From assembly GCA_025062325.1 (NCBI GenBank), contig JANXAL010000098.1, positions 1 to 35,292 of the forward strand: 35,292 bases of DNA, read 5' to 3'. The notes under the pieces were generated by a model that was not told the DNA's origin, did not search any database, and saw nothing but the letters and a program-made list of their open reading frames with translations. Source of the stretch: Roseiflexus sp. GTDB taxonomy: Bacteria > Chloroflexota > Chloroflexia > Chloroflexales > Roseiflexaceae. The position numbers and the translations under genes are program-made. Each line of letters opens with the position of its first letter. Position 1 is the stretch's first letter. Below are positions 8,996-18,443 of the stretch, in pieces.

Positions 8996-9170
8996 CTCAC
9001 AAGTGGAGAGTTTTTGGGGTGCGATGAATGTTTTCCGCGCCCTGACGCTCTTTTCCCCTCATCCCCCCGACCCCCTTCTCCCACAAGGGGAGAAGAGGGA
9101 GTTGGGGCGTCCTGTCGCCTGAAACGGGCAATGCAACGTGAGGGCTTGCTGAAACATCTACACTCGTGAG
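8996..9170. mobile_element. MITE-like element, copy with perfect 11-bp target duplication
   Basis: The 175-bp element begins CTCACAAGTGGAG and ends CTACACTCGTGAG, an imperfect terminal inverted repeat. The direct repeat GCTCCCCGCCC flanks it exactly (8985-8995 and 9171-9181). Its centre holds the hairpin CCCCCTTCTCCC...GGGGAGAAGAGGG. No open frame of note is present. The same ends and centre recur at about 17.9, 26.3, 27.2, 34.4-35.2 kb, so it is a non-autonomous family member moved by a transposase encoded elsewhere. Confidence 0.8.
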
Positions 9171-9473
9171 GCTCCCCGCCCTCCGTCGCGGCGACGGTCA
9201 CGTCCCGCGCGCCGTCCACCGCTGTCGTCGCGTTGGAGCGCCCACGAGGGTGCGCCCTTACAATCGACCCGCTAGGGTCACTGGCGGCGCGCCGCAAGCT
9301 AACCCCATCCTTACCGCGTGGGGAGGCGCGGAGAGCGTGCCGCCCCCCGCGAAAATCAACCAGCGGCGGGGCGTAAGGGGATCGCCCTGCTGCGCTGCAC
9401 TGCTAGCTCCAGAGAACCATTCGCCTCTGGCACACGGCAGATGCAACAGCCACGCCGACATCAATGAGACGAG

Positions 9474-9482
9474 TGCTATAAT
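9474..9482 (+). promoter_or_regulatory. Extended -10 promoter of sucA
   Basis: TGCTATAAT at 9474-9482 is a perfect extended -10 element. No good -35 box is seen at the right distance. The start would be near 9489, leaving about 27 bases of leader before the ATG at 9516. Confidence 0.55.
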
Positions 9483-9515
9483 AAGGTGATAAAAAGGACA
9501 AAGAACAGGTGCTTC

Positions 9516-12377
9516 ATGCCTATAGACTCACTGTTTCACGGACCGAACGCCGGGTACGTGATTGAACTCTACGAACGCTACTGCGCAAACCCTGAGTCGG
9601 TCGACCCGGCGACGCGCGCGTTCTTCGCGCAATGGTCACCGGAAGAAACCGCAGCGGTCGCAGTTGCGACGCCTCCGCCCGCAGCGCCTCCGACAATCGC
9701 TCCGCAGGCTGCGCCGGATATCGATCTCTCCAAAGCGCATATCGGTCCCCCATTGCCTATCGATATTACCCACACCGTTGCCGCCGCCCGTCTTATTCGC
9801 TCTATCCGTGAACTAGGGCACTTGGCAGCGCGGATTGACCCGCTTGGCAGCGATCCTCCCGGCGATCCGAGTCTCGATGCCGCCGGTCACGATCTGACCG
9901 AGGCCGACTTGGCGCTCCTGCCCGCCTCTATCGTGCGCGGACCGCTGGCAGCTGAGTCGCGCAATGCGCTGGAAGGCGTGCAGAAGCTACGCGCAGCCTA
10001 CTGCGGCACAATCGGCTATGAAACCAGTCACGTGCAGGTCTTCGAGGAGCGCGAATGGATCCGTGAAGCGGTCGAGAGTCGACGGTTCTTCTATGGCTTT
10101 GATAGCGTCCGCAAACGCGAACTTCTCGAACGCCTTACTGAGGTCGAAACCTTCGAGCGCTACCTGCACCAGACCTTCGTCGGGCAGAAGCGGTTCTCGA
10201 TCGAGGGGTGCGATATGCTGATCCCCATCATCGACTCGATCATTCGCAACGCAGCGGTGAGCGGCGTGCGCGAGGTGGTGATCGGCATGGCGCACCGCGG
10301 GCGCCTGAACGTGCTGGCGCACATCCTGGGCAAGCCGTACAGCGCTATTCTCAGCGAATTTTTGACCACCGGACGCGACGCGGCGCTCCCCCCAGCCGGG
10401 CGTGGCGCAGCCGGATGGGTTGGCGATGTTAAGTATCACCTCGGCGCACGGCGCGCTTTCCGCGAAGCCGGGATCGAGCAGATGCCGATCACGCTGGCGC
10501 CGAATCCCAGTCATCTGGAGTTCGTCAATCCGGTCGTCGCTGGGCGCGCGCGCGCCGCGCAGGAGCAGTGTGACCGACCAGGCCCCCCTCTGCAGGACAA
10601 ACGCGCCTCACTCCCCATCCTCATTCACGGCGACGCCGCCTTCCCCGGTCAGGGCATTGTCGCTGAGACGCTGAATCTCGCCAATCTTGCCGGATATAGC
10701 ACCGGCGGAACCATTCACATCATTGTCAACAATCAGATCGGGTTCACCACGTCGCCGCGCGAAGGTCGTTCGACCCTGTACGCCAGCGATCTGGCAAAAG
10801 GGTTCGAGATCCCAATCGTCCACGTCAACGCCGACGATGTCGAAGGGTGTATTGCTGTCGCGCGCATGGCATACGCCTATCGTGAGCGCTTCGGCAAGGA
10901 TTTTCTAATCGATCTGGTCGGCTACCGTCGCTGGGGGCACAACGAAGGAGATGAACCTGCCTTCACGCAACCGACGATGTACGCCGCCATCGCCCGACAC
11001 CCGACCGTCCGCGAGCAGTGGGCGGCGAAACTGATCGCCGAAGGCGTGGTGTCGGCTGACGAGGCGAACCAAATGATCACAACGGTGTGGGAGCGATTAC
11101 AGCAAGCGCGCAGCGAGGCGGAAGCGCGTCCGCATTTCGAAGAGCCGCCGCCGCTGCCGCCCCCCGGCATCGCCCGACGAACCAATACTGCCGTTCCAGC
11201 CGAACGCCTGGTCGCTCTCAACGAGGCGTTGCTCCAATGGCCCCCCGGCTTTCGGGTGCATCCGCGCCTGGAGCGCATGCTGGAACGACGCCGTACAGCG
11301 CTGCACATGCCAGATGCCATCGACTGGGCGCATGCCGAAATTCTGGCGTTTGCATCACTCCTGGAGGAGGGCATCCCCATCCGCCTGACCGGTCAGGACG
11401 TTGAGCGCGGTACGTTCAGTCAGCGCCATCTGGTGCTCCACGATGTGCAGACCGATGAGCGCTGGTGCGCGCTCCAGGCGCTGCCGCAGGCGCGCGCCTC
11501 GTTTGCGGTCTATAACAGCCCGCTCTCTGAGGCGGCTGCGCTTGGATTCGAGTTCGGCTACTCAGCGCACAAGCCGCAGGCGCTTGTGATCTGGGAGGCG
11601 CAGTTCGGCGATTTCGCTAACGGCGCACAGGTGATTATCGACCAGTTTATCGTGTCGGCGCGCAAGAAATGGGGGCAGACGCCAGCCCTCGTCATGCTGC
11701 TGCCTCACGGCTACGAAGGGCAGGGACCTGAGCACTCCAGCGCGCGCCTCGAACGCTTTTTACAGCTTGCCGCTGAAGACAACATTCGCGTGGCCAACTG
11801 CACGACGGCAGCGCAGTATTTCCATCTGCTGCGCCGTCAGGCGCTCCTGCTGAACGCCGATCCGCGCCCGCTGATCATCATGACCCCTAAGAGCCTGCTG
11901 CGTCACCCGCGTGCTGCCTCATCGCTCCGCGACCTCAGCGAAGGGCGATTCCAGCGCGTGATTGATGATCCTCAGGCGCGTGAGCGACCGGCGGACGTCG
12001 CACGCCTGGTGCTCTGTTCCGGAAAGATCTATGTTGACCTGCTGAGCGCCAGTGACACGCCCCTAACGAACGGCATTGCAGTAGTGCGGCTAGAGGAGCT
12101 GTATTCCTTCCCCGCCGATGAACTACGCGACGTGCTGGCAGGCTACCCCAATCTTCAGGAGGTCGTCTGGCTGCAGGAGGAGCCAGAGAACATGGGCGCC
12201 TGGCGCTATGTCGCGCCGCGGCTGCGCGAACTGATCGGACCCGATTTGACGCTCAGTTACATTGGGCGACCGGAATCGGCGAGTCCCGCAGAAGGGTCAC
12301 TGGCGCTCCATCTGATCGAGCAACAACGCCTGATTGCCGAGGCGCTGCGCGCGCCAGCAGTTGAACGATGCCGCTGA
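9516..12377 (+). CDS. sucA: 2-oxoglutarate dehydrogenase E1 component
   Basis: The 953-residue protein is the thiamine-diphosphate-dependent E1 of the 2-oxoglutarate dehydrogenase complex (TCA cycle), which decarboxylates 2-oxoglutarate and passes the succinyl group to the E2 lipoyl domain. It starts with the E1o N-terminal motif [20 protein letters not shown]. Core motifs are [33 protein letters not shown], the cofactor site [18 protein letters not shown], and in the transketolase-like half [16 protein letters not shown] and [20 protein letters not shown]. Length matches the family (about 930-960). The frame is open to a GTG at 9486, but the ATG at 9516 with AGG six bases upstream begins the conserved MPIDSLF. 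sucB follows after 13 bases; no E3 (lpd) gene is in the window. Confidence 0.95.
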   Translation: MPIDSLFHGPNAGYVIELYERYCANPESVDPATRAFFAQWSPEETAAVAVATPPPAAPPTIAPQAAPDIDLSKAHIGPPLPIDITHTVAAARLIRSIRELGHLAARIDPLGSDPPGDPSLDAAGHDLTEADLALLPASIVRGPLAAESRNALEGVQKLRAAYCGTIGYETSHVQVFEEREWIREAVESRRFFYGFDSVRKRELLERLTEVETFERYLHQTFVGQKRFSIEGCDMLIPIIDSIIRNAAVSGVREVVIGMAHRGRLNVLAHILGKPYSAILSEFLTTGRDAALPPAGRGAAGWVGDVKYHLGARRAFREAGIEQMPITLAPNPSHLEFVNPVVAGRARAAQEQCDRPGPPLQDKRASLPILIHGDAAFPGQGIVAETLNLANLAGYSTGGTIHIIVNNQIGFTTSPREGRSTLYASDLAKGFEIPIVHVNADDVEGCIAVARMAYAYRERFGKDFLIDLVGYRRWGHNEGDEPAFTQPTMYAAIARHPTVREQWAAKLIAEGVVSADEANQMITTVWERLQQARSEAEARPHFEEPPPLPPPGIARRTNTAVPAERLVALNEALLQWPPGFRVHPRLERMLERRRTALHMPDAIDWAHAEILAFASLLEEGIPIRLTGQDVERGTFSQRHLVLHDVQTDERWCALQALPQARASFAVYNSPLSEAAALGFEFGYSAHKPQALVIWEAQFGDFANGAQVIIDQFIVSARKKWGQTPALVMLLPHGYEGQGPEHSSARLERFLQLAAEDNIRVANCTTAAQYFHLLRRQALLLNADPRPLIIMTPKSLLRHPRAASSLRDLSEGRFQRVIDDPQARERPADVARLVLCSGKIYVDLLSASDTPLTNGIAVVRLEELYSFPADELRDVLAGYPNLQEVVWLQEEPENMGAWRYVAPRLRELIGPDLTLSYIGRPESASPAEGSLALHLIEQQRLIAEALRAPAVERCR

Positions 12378-12390
12378 GCACGAGGGTAGT

Positions 12391-13593
12391 ATGGCAGTTG
12401 AAATCAAGGTCCCAACGCTGGGAGAATCGATTGTCGAAGCCACGGTTGGGGCATGGCGCAAACACGAGGGCGACCCAATCGTCGCTGGCGAGGTGCTGGT
12501 CGAACTCGAAACCGATAAAGTGACTGTCGAGGTAACGGCGACGGAGTCGGGGGTTCTGAGTCGCATCCTCAAACCGGACGGCGCAGTGGTGACCATGGGC
12601 GAAACCCTGGGGATCATCACGGAAACTGCCGTAGCGCCTGTCACAGCGCAGCCGCACGACGGCACACCTGGCGCTCGAGTGGTGGCCACCCCGGTCGCGC
12701 GCCGGGTGGCAGAGACTCAGGGGGTGGACATCGCCGCCATCCCTGGCAGCGGTCCTGGCGGTCGGGTGACAAAGGAGGACGTGCTCAAACGTGAAAGTGC
12801 ATCCCGCCCGACACCGGCAACCTATGCTCCACCGCCACTTTCAGCCCCAGCGCCTCCATCGGCGCCGATCCCCGCGCCGGTTTCGAGCGAAGGACGACGT
12901 GAAGAGCGTGTTCGGATGAGCCGTCGTCGTCAGACGATCGCTGCTCGACTCGTTGAGGCGCAGCGCACGGCGGCAATGCTCACCACCTTCAACGAGATCG
13001 ACATGAGCGCCGTCATCGACCTGCGCAAGCGCCATCGCGAGCAGTTCCGCGAGCGTCACGGCGTCGACCTTGGCTTTATGTCATTCTTCACGAAAGCGGT
13101 CATTGGCGCACTGAAAGCCTTCCCGCTGCTCAACGCCGAAATCCGCGGCGATGAGATTATCATCAAGCGCTACTACGACATTGGCATCGCCGTCAGCACT
13201 GACGAGGGGTTAGTGGTGCCGGTGCTGCGCAACGCTGATCGCCTCAGTTTTGCCGAGATCGAGCGCGGCATTGAAGATCTGGCGCGTCGCGCCCGCGAGT
13301 CGAAACTCACGATTGCCGATCTGGAGGGCGGAACCTTCACCATCACCAATGGCGGCGTCTTTGGCTCATTAATGTCGACGCCGATCCTCAACACGCCACA
13401 GGTGGGCATCCTGGGCATGCATAAGATCCAGGAGCGTCCGGTGGCGCTCAATGGACAGGTCGTCATTCGTCCGATGATGTACGTTGCCCTTTCCTACGAC
13501 CACCGTCTTATCGACGGGCGCGAAGCGGTGTCGTTCCTGGTGCGGGTGAAAGAATTGGTGGAGGATCCGGAGCGACTGTTGCTGGAGGGATGA
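12391..13593 (+). CDS. sucB: Dihydrolipoyllysine-residue succinyltransferase (E2 of 2-oxoglutarate dehydrogenase)
   Basis: The 400-residue E2 core protein takes the succinyl group from SucA onto its lipoyl arm and transfers it to CoA. A single lipoyl domain (about 1-77) has the modified lysine in [13 protein letters not shown] (Lys43). The peripheral subunit-binding domain (about 100-140) reads [19 protein letters not shown] then [15 protein letters not shown] Pro/Ala-rich linker follows, then the catalytic acyltransferase domain with the active-site motif [16 protein letters not shown] (His371, Asp375). Pairing with sucA, rather than pyruvate or branched-chain E1 genes, supports the succinyl specificity. 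ATG at 12391 follows GAGGG. The gene is 13 bases after sucA and surely co-transcribed. Confidence 0.93.
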   Translation: MAVEIKVPTLGESIVEATVGAWRKHEGDPIVAGEVLVELETDKVTVEVTATESGVLSRILKPDGAVVTMGETLGIITETAVAPVTAQPHDGTPGARVVATPVARRVAETQGVDIAAIPGSGPGGRVTKEDVLKRESASRPTPATYAPPPLSAPAPPSAPIPAPVSSEGRREERVRMSRRRQTIAARLVEAQRTAAMLTTFNEIDMSAVIDLRKRHREQFRERHGVDLGFMSFFTKAVIGALKAFPLLNAEIRGDEIIIKRYYDIGIAVSTDEGLVVPVLRNADRLSFAEIERGIEDLARRARESKLTIADLEGGTFTITNGGVFGSLMSTPILNTPQVGILGMHKIQERPVALNGQVVIRPMMYVALSYDHRLIDGREAVSFLVRVKELVEDPERLLLEG

Positions 13594-13596
13594 CGC

Positions 13597-13633
13597 AGCG
13601 ACGGTGAACGTTCTGCGTGGAACGTCCGACGCT
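13597..13633. terminator. Hairpin between convergent sucB and PH-domain genes
   Basis: ACGTTC at 13608-13613 and GAACGT at 13620-13625 pair around a six-base loop. The stem extends outwards through CGG/CCG and AGCG/CGCT with a three-base bulge. It fills the 42-bp gap between two converging genes, so a bidirectional terminator is likely, though no T-run follows on either strand. Confidence 0.45.
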
Positions 13634-13635
13634 CC

Positions 13636-14547
13636 TCACCAGAGAATTTGCGCAACGGCTACCAGAAACAGGAGTTGCACAACCAGCGAGGCGCCCTGGA
13701 GCAGACGCGCGCCCAGCGGCAGCCTCTGATATAGTGCGAGGCCAGCGGCGGTATTGAGCAGGCTAAGACCAAACGCTGCCAGGGGCAAAAAGAGGGTCTG
13801 ATAGCGTGGACGCAACTCGGCGACTTCACCGGTTGCATCGAAGCGCATCTCCACCATCGGTGCAAGCGATGGATAGGCGATGGCAATCAATCCCAGCATT
13901 AGCAGATTGATCATTACCGCCGCCACAACCAACGCTGCCACGATTCCATCGCGCCAGAACGCATAGTGAAACGCCCGACTGTAGCCGAGCGACGGCTGCA
14001 TCGGCAGAGTAGCGCCCAGATTGCGGCGCTGCTCCAGATCCTGAACAAACGCTTCCGGATCTTCCGGCGAGAGTGCATAAGCCGCTTCTGTTGTGTAAAT
14101 AATCAGGCACTCGCCAGGCGGTTGCGTTGCATACAGATAGAGCGGCGCTTCGCTGGCGAACGCCCGCCCCCAGTATGTGCCCACCCGCTGGAGGATACCA
14201 AGCGGCAGAAAGACCGGACCTGCGCCAAGATCAATCGTAACAATTCGTTCAAGCGGAATGATCGCCTGATTACCCGCCCAGCGGATGTACAACCCGTTCC
14301 GGTCGATATCATAGGTCAGCGTCATGGCTGCGATAAAACGATGCGCTAGCCATATCGCTGCGAGCAGGCTGACAACCAGCAGCAGCAGCCAGCCAAACGC
14401 ACCAATATCGATCTGCCACTGCTCAGGGCTGCCGCTGAGCCGACGAGCCAGTCCGACAACAGCCAGGGTCATGCCGCCAAGCGCGAGGATCAAGAGACCA
14501 AGAGCAATCCATCGTCCGTGAGCAGCCCGTGGTTTCCAGCGTCTCAT
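13636..14547 (-). CDS. PH-domain-containing multi-pass membrane protein
   Basis: This 303-residue protein has two N-terminal transmembrane helices (about 13-35 and 50-70), a soluble domain of about 120 residues, and two or three C-terminal helices. The soluble part (LTYDIDRNGLYIRWAGNQ, then IIPLERIVTIDLGAG and AYALSPEDPEAFVQDLEQR) looks like a bacterial pleckstrin-homology domain of the YdbS/YcxB-like kind, ending with the usual Y-xLSP-DPExF motif. The role is unknown. It is transcribed away from sucB's end and downstream of the foldase gene. A single reading with ATG at 14547 is used; the ribosome binding site is weak. Confidence 0.7.
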   Translation of the reverse strand: MRRWKPRAAHGRWIALGLLILALGGMTLAVVGLARRLSGSPEQWQIDIGAFGWLLLLVVSLLAAIWLAHRFIAAMTLTYDIDRNGLYIRWAGNQAIIPLERIVTIDLGAGPVFLPLGILQRVGTYWGRAFASEAPLYLYATQPPGECLIIYTTEAAYALSPEDPEAFVQDLEQRRNLGATLPMQPSLGYSRAFHYAFWRDGIVAALVVAAVMINLLMLGLIAIAYPSLAPMVEMRFDATGEVAELRPRYQTLFLPLAAFGLSLLNTAAGLALYQRLPLGARLLQGASLVVQLLFLVAVAQILW

Positions 14548-14688
14548 GGTTGCATATCTGCGCCGCGCGCCTCCTCCGCTGTCAGCGCATGGAGAAGCGA
14601 ATAAGCGAATGGCGTCGAATAACGAATGTGCGCCGCGCGCCTCTTGCCTCGCGCTTCCTGCCTCTTGCCGCGCACCTCACCTTTATGT

Positions 14689-16263
14689 TTATGGCGCCGG
14701 GGTTGCAACAGGAGGCCCCTGAGCTGGAATAGCAGTTCCCGTCGGCGTTGGCGTTGTCCCTGGCGTTTCTTCGACCGGAACAGTGGTTTCGGTCGGCGTC
14801 GGCAACGGCGTCGGCGTCGGCTCACCCCCTAAGTCCACCGTCGGCAGCGGAGTAGGCGTACCGGTTGGCAGCGGCGACGGCGTGGGCACGAGGGTCGGGA
14901 AGCGCTGGACGCCGATTGCGGCGCGTTGCTCTTCGAGCCAGCGCTCAAAGGCTTCCGACCGCGCCCGCTCAAGTTGCACCTGGCGCGAGTCGACCGTGCG
15001 GCGCACCAGTTGCACGACGTGCCAACCAAACGACGTGCGCACCGGACCGACGATCTCATTCTCTTTCGCATTTGCGACTGCCTGGACGATAGCCGGATCA
15101 ATCTGCCTGCCATCGGTCGTCTTGCCGTCTTTATCGAACAACGGCAACGTTCCTCCGTTCTCCTTCGTATTGAAGTCTTCGGAGCGTTCACGCGCGAGGT
15201 CTGCGAAATCGGCGGCTGCCCGCGCTTCCAGTAGCAACGCCTCGGCTTCGGTGCGGCGCGCAGCAAACGCCCGTTCGCGCTCTTCTGCCGTCGCCGTGAT
15301 CGGAACCGTCACTTTGAGCAGAATATGGCGCACCTCAATGCTACTTGGATCGGTTGTAGGCGTAAAGGTAGCATCGGGAACCAATCGCTCCTGCACTTTG
15401 CGAGTCAAAACCTGGCGGAGAAACTGGGCATACAATCCGCGCCGAAAATCATCGATTGTCAGATGAATGCGACGCTGCGGTTCGACTCGCCGCATTTCAT
15501 TCACATACTCATCGTAGAAGCGCTGCAACGCCGTCTGTTGTCGGGCAAGCGCCTCGTCCGGCAGCGGCGTGGGCGACGGGGTCTGGGTTGGTTCTGGCGT
15601 CGGCGAGGGTGTCGGGGTCGCCGTTGGACCGGCAGGAGTCGGCGAGGGTGTCCCTGCTCCGAGGGTCGGTTCCGGCGAGCTGAGCGGCGGCAGCGTCGGC
15701 GGAAGAACGGTCGTTGGCGTCACTGCGCCGGCAGGCGGTGCAAAGTTAGGCCCATACAGGTTGATGAATTCCTGCGCCACTTCGCCGTCAGTTGCCTGAA
15801 TTCCGAACCGGGTCTGCGCTCCCTGGCGGATCAATTGCAGGTCGATCCATTGTTGCACTAGCGTATCATCGACTGGCTCATTGCGCGCAGCAGCGGCCTG
15901 CGCGTCGAGCTGCGGAATCTGATCGAGGAATTGCTGTGCGAACTGCGGACCGAACGTGGCCAGATAGAGGCTCTGCGCAATCGAGCGTGCCGCCTCTCCC
16001 CGCCGCTCCGCCTGGTAGTCGCCGCGTGTCAGCACCACATCGCCGACCTGCGCCACCGGACGACTTGGCAACCAGACCCATTCATAGACCAGGCCAGCAG
16101 CAAGCGCAATCAACGCCAGCGCCACAACCACGGTCGTACCGACAATCACCCTGCGCTGACGGCGGCGTTCGATCTCGCTGCGACGCAAATGACGGCGAGC
16201 GGGGGCTGGCGGGCGCGCGCTGGTCAGACGCGGCGGCTGCGGTTTCCGTTGGTTGGAAGTCAT
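14689..16263 (-). CDS. Membrane-anchored PpiC/SurA-type peptidyl-prolyl isomerase (foldase)
   Basis: This 524-residue protein probably assists folding outside the membrane. After a basic, Pro-rich cytoplasmic stretch comes one transmembrane helix (about 38-60: VIVGTTVVVALALIALAAGL). A SurA-N/chaperone region follows (VAQVGDVVLTRGDYQAER). A Pro/Thr-rich low-complexity insert of about 60 residues (PTPSPTPEPTQTP style) interrupts it. The rotamase domain has SIEVRHILLKV, FADLARERSEDFNTKENGG and GPVRTSFGWHVVQLVRR, all parvulin signatures. A second Pro/Thr-rich tail ends the protein. ATG at 16263 was preferred to a GTG at 16284 because it precedes MTSNQRK; neither has a clear ribosome binding site. 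It follows rpsR by 108 bases and may share its transcript. Confidence 0.85.
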   Translation of the reverse strand: MTSNQRKPQPPRLTSARPPAPARRHLRRSEIERRRQRRVIVGTTVVVALALIALAAGLVYEWVWLPSRPVAQVGDVVLTRGDYQAERRGEAARSIAQSLYLATFGPQFAQQFLDQIPQLDAQAAAARNEPVDDTLVQQWIDLQLIRQGAQTRFGIQATDGEVAQEFINLYGPNFAPPAGAVTPTTVLPPTLPPLSSPEPTLGAGTPSPTPAGPTATPTPSPTPEPTQTPSPTPLPDEALARQQTALQRFYDEYVNEMRRVEPQRRIHLTIDDFRRGLYAQFLRQVLTRKVQERLVPDATFTPTTDPSSIEVRHILLKVTVPITATAEERERAFAARRTEAEALLLEARAAADFADLARERSEDFNTKENGGTLPLFDKDGKTTDGRQIDPAIVQAVANAKENEIVGPVRTSFGWHVVQLVRRTVDSRQVQLERARSEAFERWLEEQRAAIGVQRFPTLVPTPSPLPTGTPTPLPTVDLGGEPTPTPLPTPTETTVPVEETPGTTPTPTGTAIPAQGPPVATPAP

Positions 16264-16371
16264 AACAGAGCACACCCGACACACAAGAGCCGCCGCGGTT
16301 CATTCGTCCTGCCACATCGCGCAGACGGGGAACGAACCGGGCGGTTCTGCGGGGCTTGGATCAACAATTGC

Positions 16372-16644
16372 TTATGAGCGCATATGGGCCGCAACGAATG
16401 GAAGCAGCGCCATATGGCGCGCCCGCTTGATAGCCACCGTCAGCGAACGCTGATGGCGCGCGCAGACGCCGGTGCGGCGGCGCGGCAATATCTTGCCGCG
16501 TTCGGACAAGCAGCGCTGCAAGCGTTTGACATCTTTATAATCCACGACGCGGATCTGGTCTGCACAGAACATGCAGACCTTGCGCCGGGCGCCAAAGCGG
16601 CGGCGGGTTGTACTAGCGCTGCGACGAGCCTGATCGTCAGTCAC
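16372..16644 (-). CDS. rpsR: 30S ribosomal protein S18
   Basis: The 90-residue protein binds S6 and the central domain of 16S rRNA. It shows the S18 core [20 protein letters not shown] and [17 protein letters not shown], then [14 protein letters not shown]. The two paired cysteines and the later Cys and CxRH make it a zinc-binding (C+) form. A GTG at 16656 opens the frame, but GGTGAGG six bases before the GTG at 16644 points to the shorter form starting (V/M)TDDQARR. It follows ssb by 20 bases in the classical rpsF-ssb-rpsR order; rplI, often next, is replaced here by a foldase gene. Confidence 0.93.
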   Translation of the reverse strand: MTDDQARRSASTTRRRFGARRKVCMFCADQIRVVDYKDVKRLQRCLSERGKILPRRRTGVCARHQRSLTVAIKRARHMALLPFVAAHMRS

Positions 16645-16664
16645 AAGAAACCTCACCTGACATG

Positions 16665-17123
16665 CTAGAACGGAATATCCTCATCACCAATCGAAAAATC
16701 GTCCTTCGTCTGTTGCCCGCGCGCTGGCGGACGGTGATCGGGCGGATGATAGGGCGGCTCATCACTATAGTGCGGCGCCTCGCGCGGACCGCGGCTGTCG
16801 AGCAAGATCATGTCACTCGCCACCACCTCGGTGCGATAATGCATCACGCCATTCTGGTCTTCCCAATGGCGAGTATGGAGACGCCCTTCGATATAGACGC
16901 GACTGGATTTACGCAGGTGCTCATGGCAGATCTCGGCCAACTTGTTCCACGTCACGACATTGAACCACTCCGTTTCCTCATGCACTTCACCGCTGCCGTC
17001 TCTCCATTGCCGTCCCGTGGCGACGCTGAACGTCGTGACAGGGCTTCCGCCCGGCGTGTAGCGCATCTCCGGGTCTTTGCCAAGACGCCCGATGATCATC
17101 ACCTTATTCAGATCCTTCGCCAT
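16665..17123 (-). CDS. ssb: Single-stranded DNA-binding protein
   Basis: The 152-residue protein coats single-stranded DNA in replication, repair and recombination. The OB fold spans about residues 1-107: [51 protein letters not shown] and [17 protein letters not shown] short linker rich in Pro, His and Arg leads to the conserved acidic partner-binding tip DEDIPF. It lies between rpsF and rpsR. Confidence 0.95.
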   Translation of the reverse strand: MAKDLNKVMIIGRLGKDPEMRYTPGGSPVTTFSVATGRQWRDGSGEVHEETEWFNVVTWNKLAEICHEHLRKSSRVYIEGRLHTRHWEDQNGVMHYRTEVVASDMILLDSRGPREAPHYSDEPPYHPPDHRPPARGQQTKDDFSIGDEDIPF

Positions 17124-17160
17124 TGCTCGTTCCTCTCCCCTTCACAAGAACCAGCGTTCA

Positions 17161-17646
17161 TCAGTCTTCGTCGTCTTCATCATCCTCCGCGACGTCCTCT
17201 TCGTCCAGATCCTCGTCCTCCTCAAACTCCTCCTCGGTTTCCTCGCCCTCGGTTTCTTCACCATTGAGCGTTTCGACCGGCATGACTACAGCAGGCGCTG
17301 CACCGCGCGTTTCGACCAGCGTCAACAGGTAGCGCAGCACCGAGTCATTGAGTTTGAGCAGGCGTTCGAGCTCAGCGATGCGATCCGTCGCCATCTGAAA
17401 GTGCATCAGCACGTAGTACCCTTCCGTAAACACCCGGCGACTCGCCTCGCCCTCAACGTATGCGCGGATCGGATAGGCAAATTTCCGCCGACCCCAGGGC
17501 GGTGCGTGATTGGTGGATGTGACAACGCCGCCAAGATTGGTGATCGTTTGCGAGACTCGCTCGATAGTATTGCTAATCTCCTCGTCGCCAATTCGTGTTG
17601 GGGGAATAATGAATAAGAGTTCGTAGTTGCGACGACGCTCGCGCAT
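17161..17646 (-). CDS. rpsF: 30S ribosomal protein S6 with acidic tail
   Basis: The 161-residue protein is ribosomal S6, partner of S18. Conserved parts are RRNYELLFIIPP near the start, WGRRKFAYPIRAYVEGEASR, YYVLMHFQMA and IAELERLLKLNDSVLRYLL. After about residue 105 it carries a long, strongly acidic extension of Glu/Asp (roughly 40 acidic residues by residue 161), far longer than the usual S6 of about 100 residues. ATG at 17646 follows AGGAGG. It is the first gene of the rpsF-ssb-rpsR run. Confidence 0.93.
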   Translation of the reverse strand: MRERRRNYELLFIIPPTRIGDEEISNTIERVSQTITNLGGVVTSTNHAPPWGRRKFAYPIRAYVEGEASRRVFTEGYYVLMHFQMATDRIAELERLLKLNDSVLRYLLTLVETRGAAPAVVMPVETLNGEETEGEETEEEFEEDEDLDEEDVAEDDEDDED

Positions 17647-17745
17647 TAGTCCTCCTCTGGCCACAGGCCCTCTTTGTCAGACCCCGCACCGTGCGCGGCG
17701 GCGCGGGCGCAAGAGAGCAGAAGCTTTCTTCAATTGCAGACGGCG

Positions 17746-17774
17746 ATTATAACACAGACCTAACAGACTCGCAA
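17746..17774 (-). promoter_or_regulatory. Promoter of the rpsF-ssb-rpsR operon
   Basis: On the minus strand TTGCGA (17774-17769) and a perfect TATAAT (17751-17746) are 17 bases apart. The start near 17739 gives a leader of about 93 bases, which contains a GC-rich hairpin (17684-17698, CCGCGCACGGTGCGG on the minus strand). S6-S18 leaders that bind their own proteins are known in bacteria; whether this hairpin is one is only a guess. Confidence 0.65.
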
Positions 17775-18443
17775 CGTTGCTCGACAACCCAAGCGCCGCT
17801 GGAGAACCGCCGCTCATCATCTGCTGCTGACCGGCTTCCTAGCCCCAGACAGCGTCAGGGCAGGTCTCAGACCCGCTCCGACGCCCTGCCACCCCGCCGT
17901 AATTCCGCCAACAACGCCACCATCGCCCCTCCTCACAAGTGGAGCGTTTTTGAGTTGAGATAGATGTTGTCCGCATCTTGACGCCCTTTTCCCCCTCATC
18001 CCCCCTGCCCCCCTTCTCCCACCCCCCTTGCTCCCCGCATGCGGGGGGTTGGGGGGGAGAGGGGGGTTCTCAAGTGGAGGCTTTTTAGGGTGCGAAATGA
18101 GTTTGCCGCATCCTGACGCCCGTTTTCCCCTCATCCCCCTGCCCCCTTCTCCCACAAGGGGAGAAGGGGGAGTCGGGGTGCCCAGTTGCCTGAAACGGGC
18201 AATGCAATGAAAGGGCTTGCCGAAAAATCTACCCTTGTAAGCACCACCCCTCTCCTCAGACTAAGACCTGCCCCAACGCTTCGCCGTAATTCCACGTCCC
18301 GGACGCAGGCAACATGGACGGCCCCCCTCAGTCGCTTGCGCCAGTCGTCCAGCACGCCATGCCTAGTCCCCAACAACCTCATCCAAGTCGTGGTACACTT
18401 CGTTCTATACACAATGAAATCGCTTTCAGCCAAACATCAGGAT
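17775..18443. other. Intergenic region between the rpsF operon and the LmbE-type gene
   Basis: The gap is occupied mainly by a composite MITE-like element (17932-18241). Outside it, CGCCGTAATTCC occurs twice, at about 17896 and 18281, on either side of the element. I see no gene. Short open frames there overlap the repeat and show no protein family features. Confidence 0.5.
17932..18241. mobile_element. Composite MITE-like element (two left ends, one right end)
   Basis: The element starts CTCACAAGTGGAGCGTTTTT and ends CTACCCTTGTAAG. At about 18068 a second left end (CTCAAGTGGAGGCTTTTT) begins, so one copy probably inserted into or recombined with another. The flanking 11-mers (17921-17931 and 18242-18252) match at 9 of 11 positions, an aged target duplication. 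At 18027-18054, at the tip of the first copy's hairpin, is a reverse-orientation unit resembling the repeat of the CRISPR-like arrays at 26.6 kb. Confidence 0.65.

Larger units (their letters stand above)
8833..9515. other. Intergenic region between the YcxB-like gene and sucA
   Basis: The gap contains a MITE-like element (8996-9170) and the sucA promoter (9477), described separately. From about 9230 to 9262 there is a GGAGCGCCCACGAGGGTGCG phrase, similar to one at about 30815. From 9180 to 9450 the DNA is very GC-rich and I see no credible gene in it. The short open frames there have neither start signals nor recognisable protein features. Confidence 0.5.

Noticed and set aside
14548-14688. 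A terminator or gene in the gap before the PH-domain gene
   Set aside because: Only a repeated GCGCCGCGCGCCTC phrase (about 14552 and 14630) and purine/pyrimidine-rich sequence are visible; no hairpin with a T-run.
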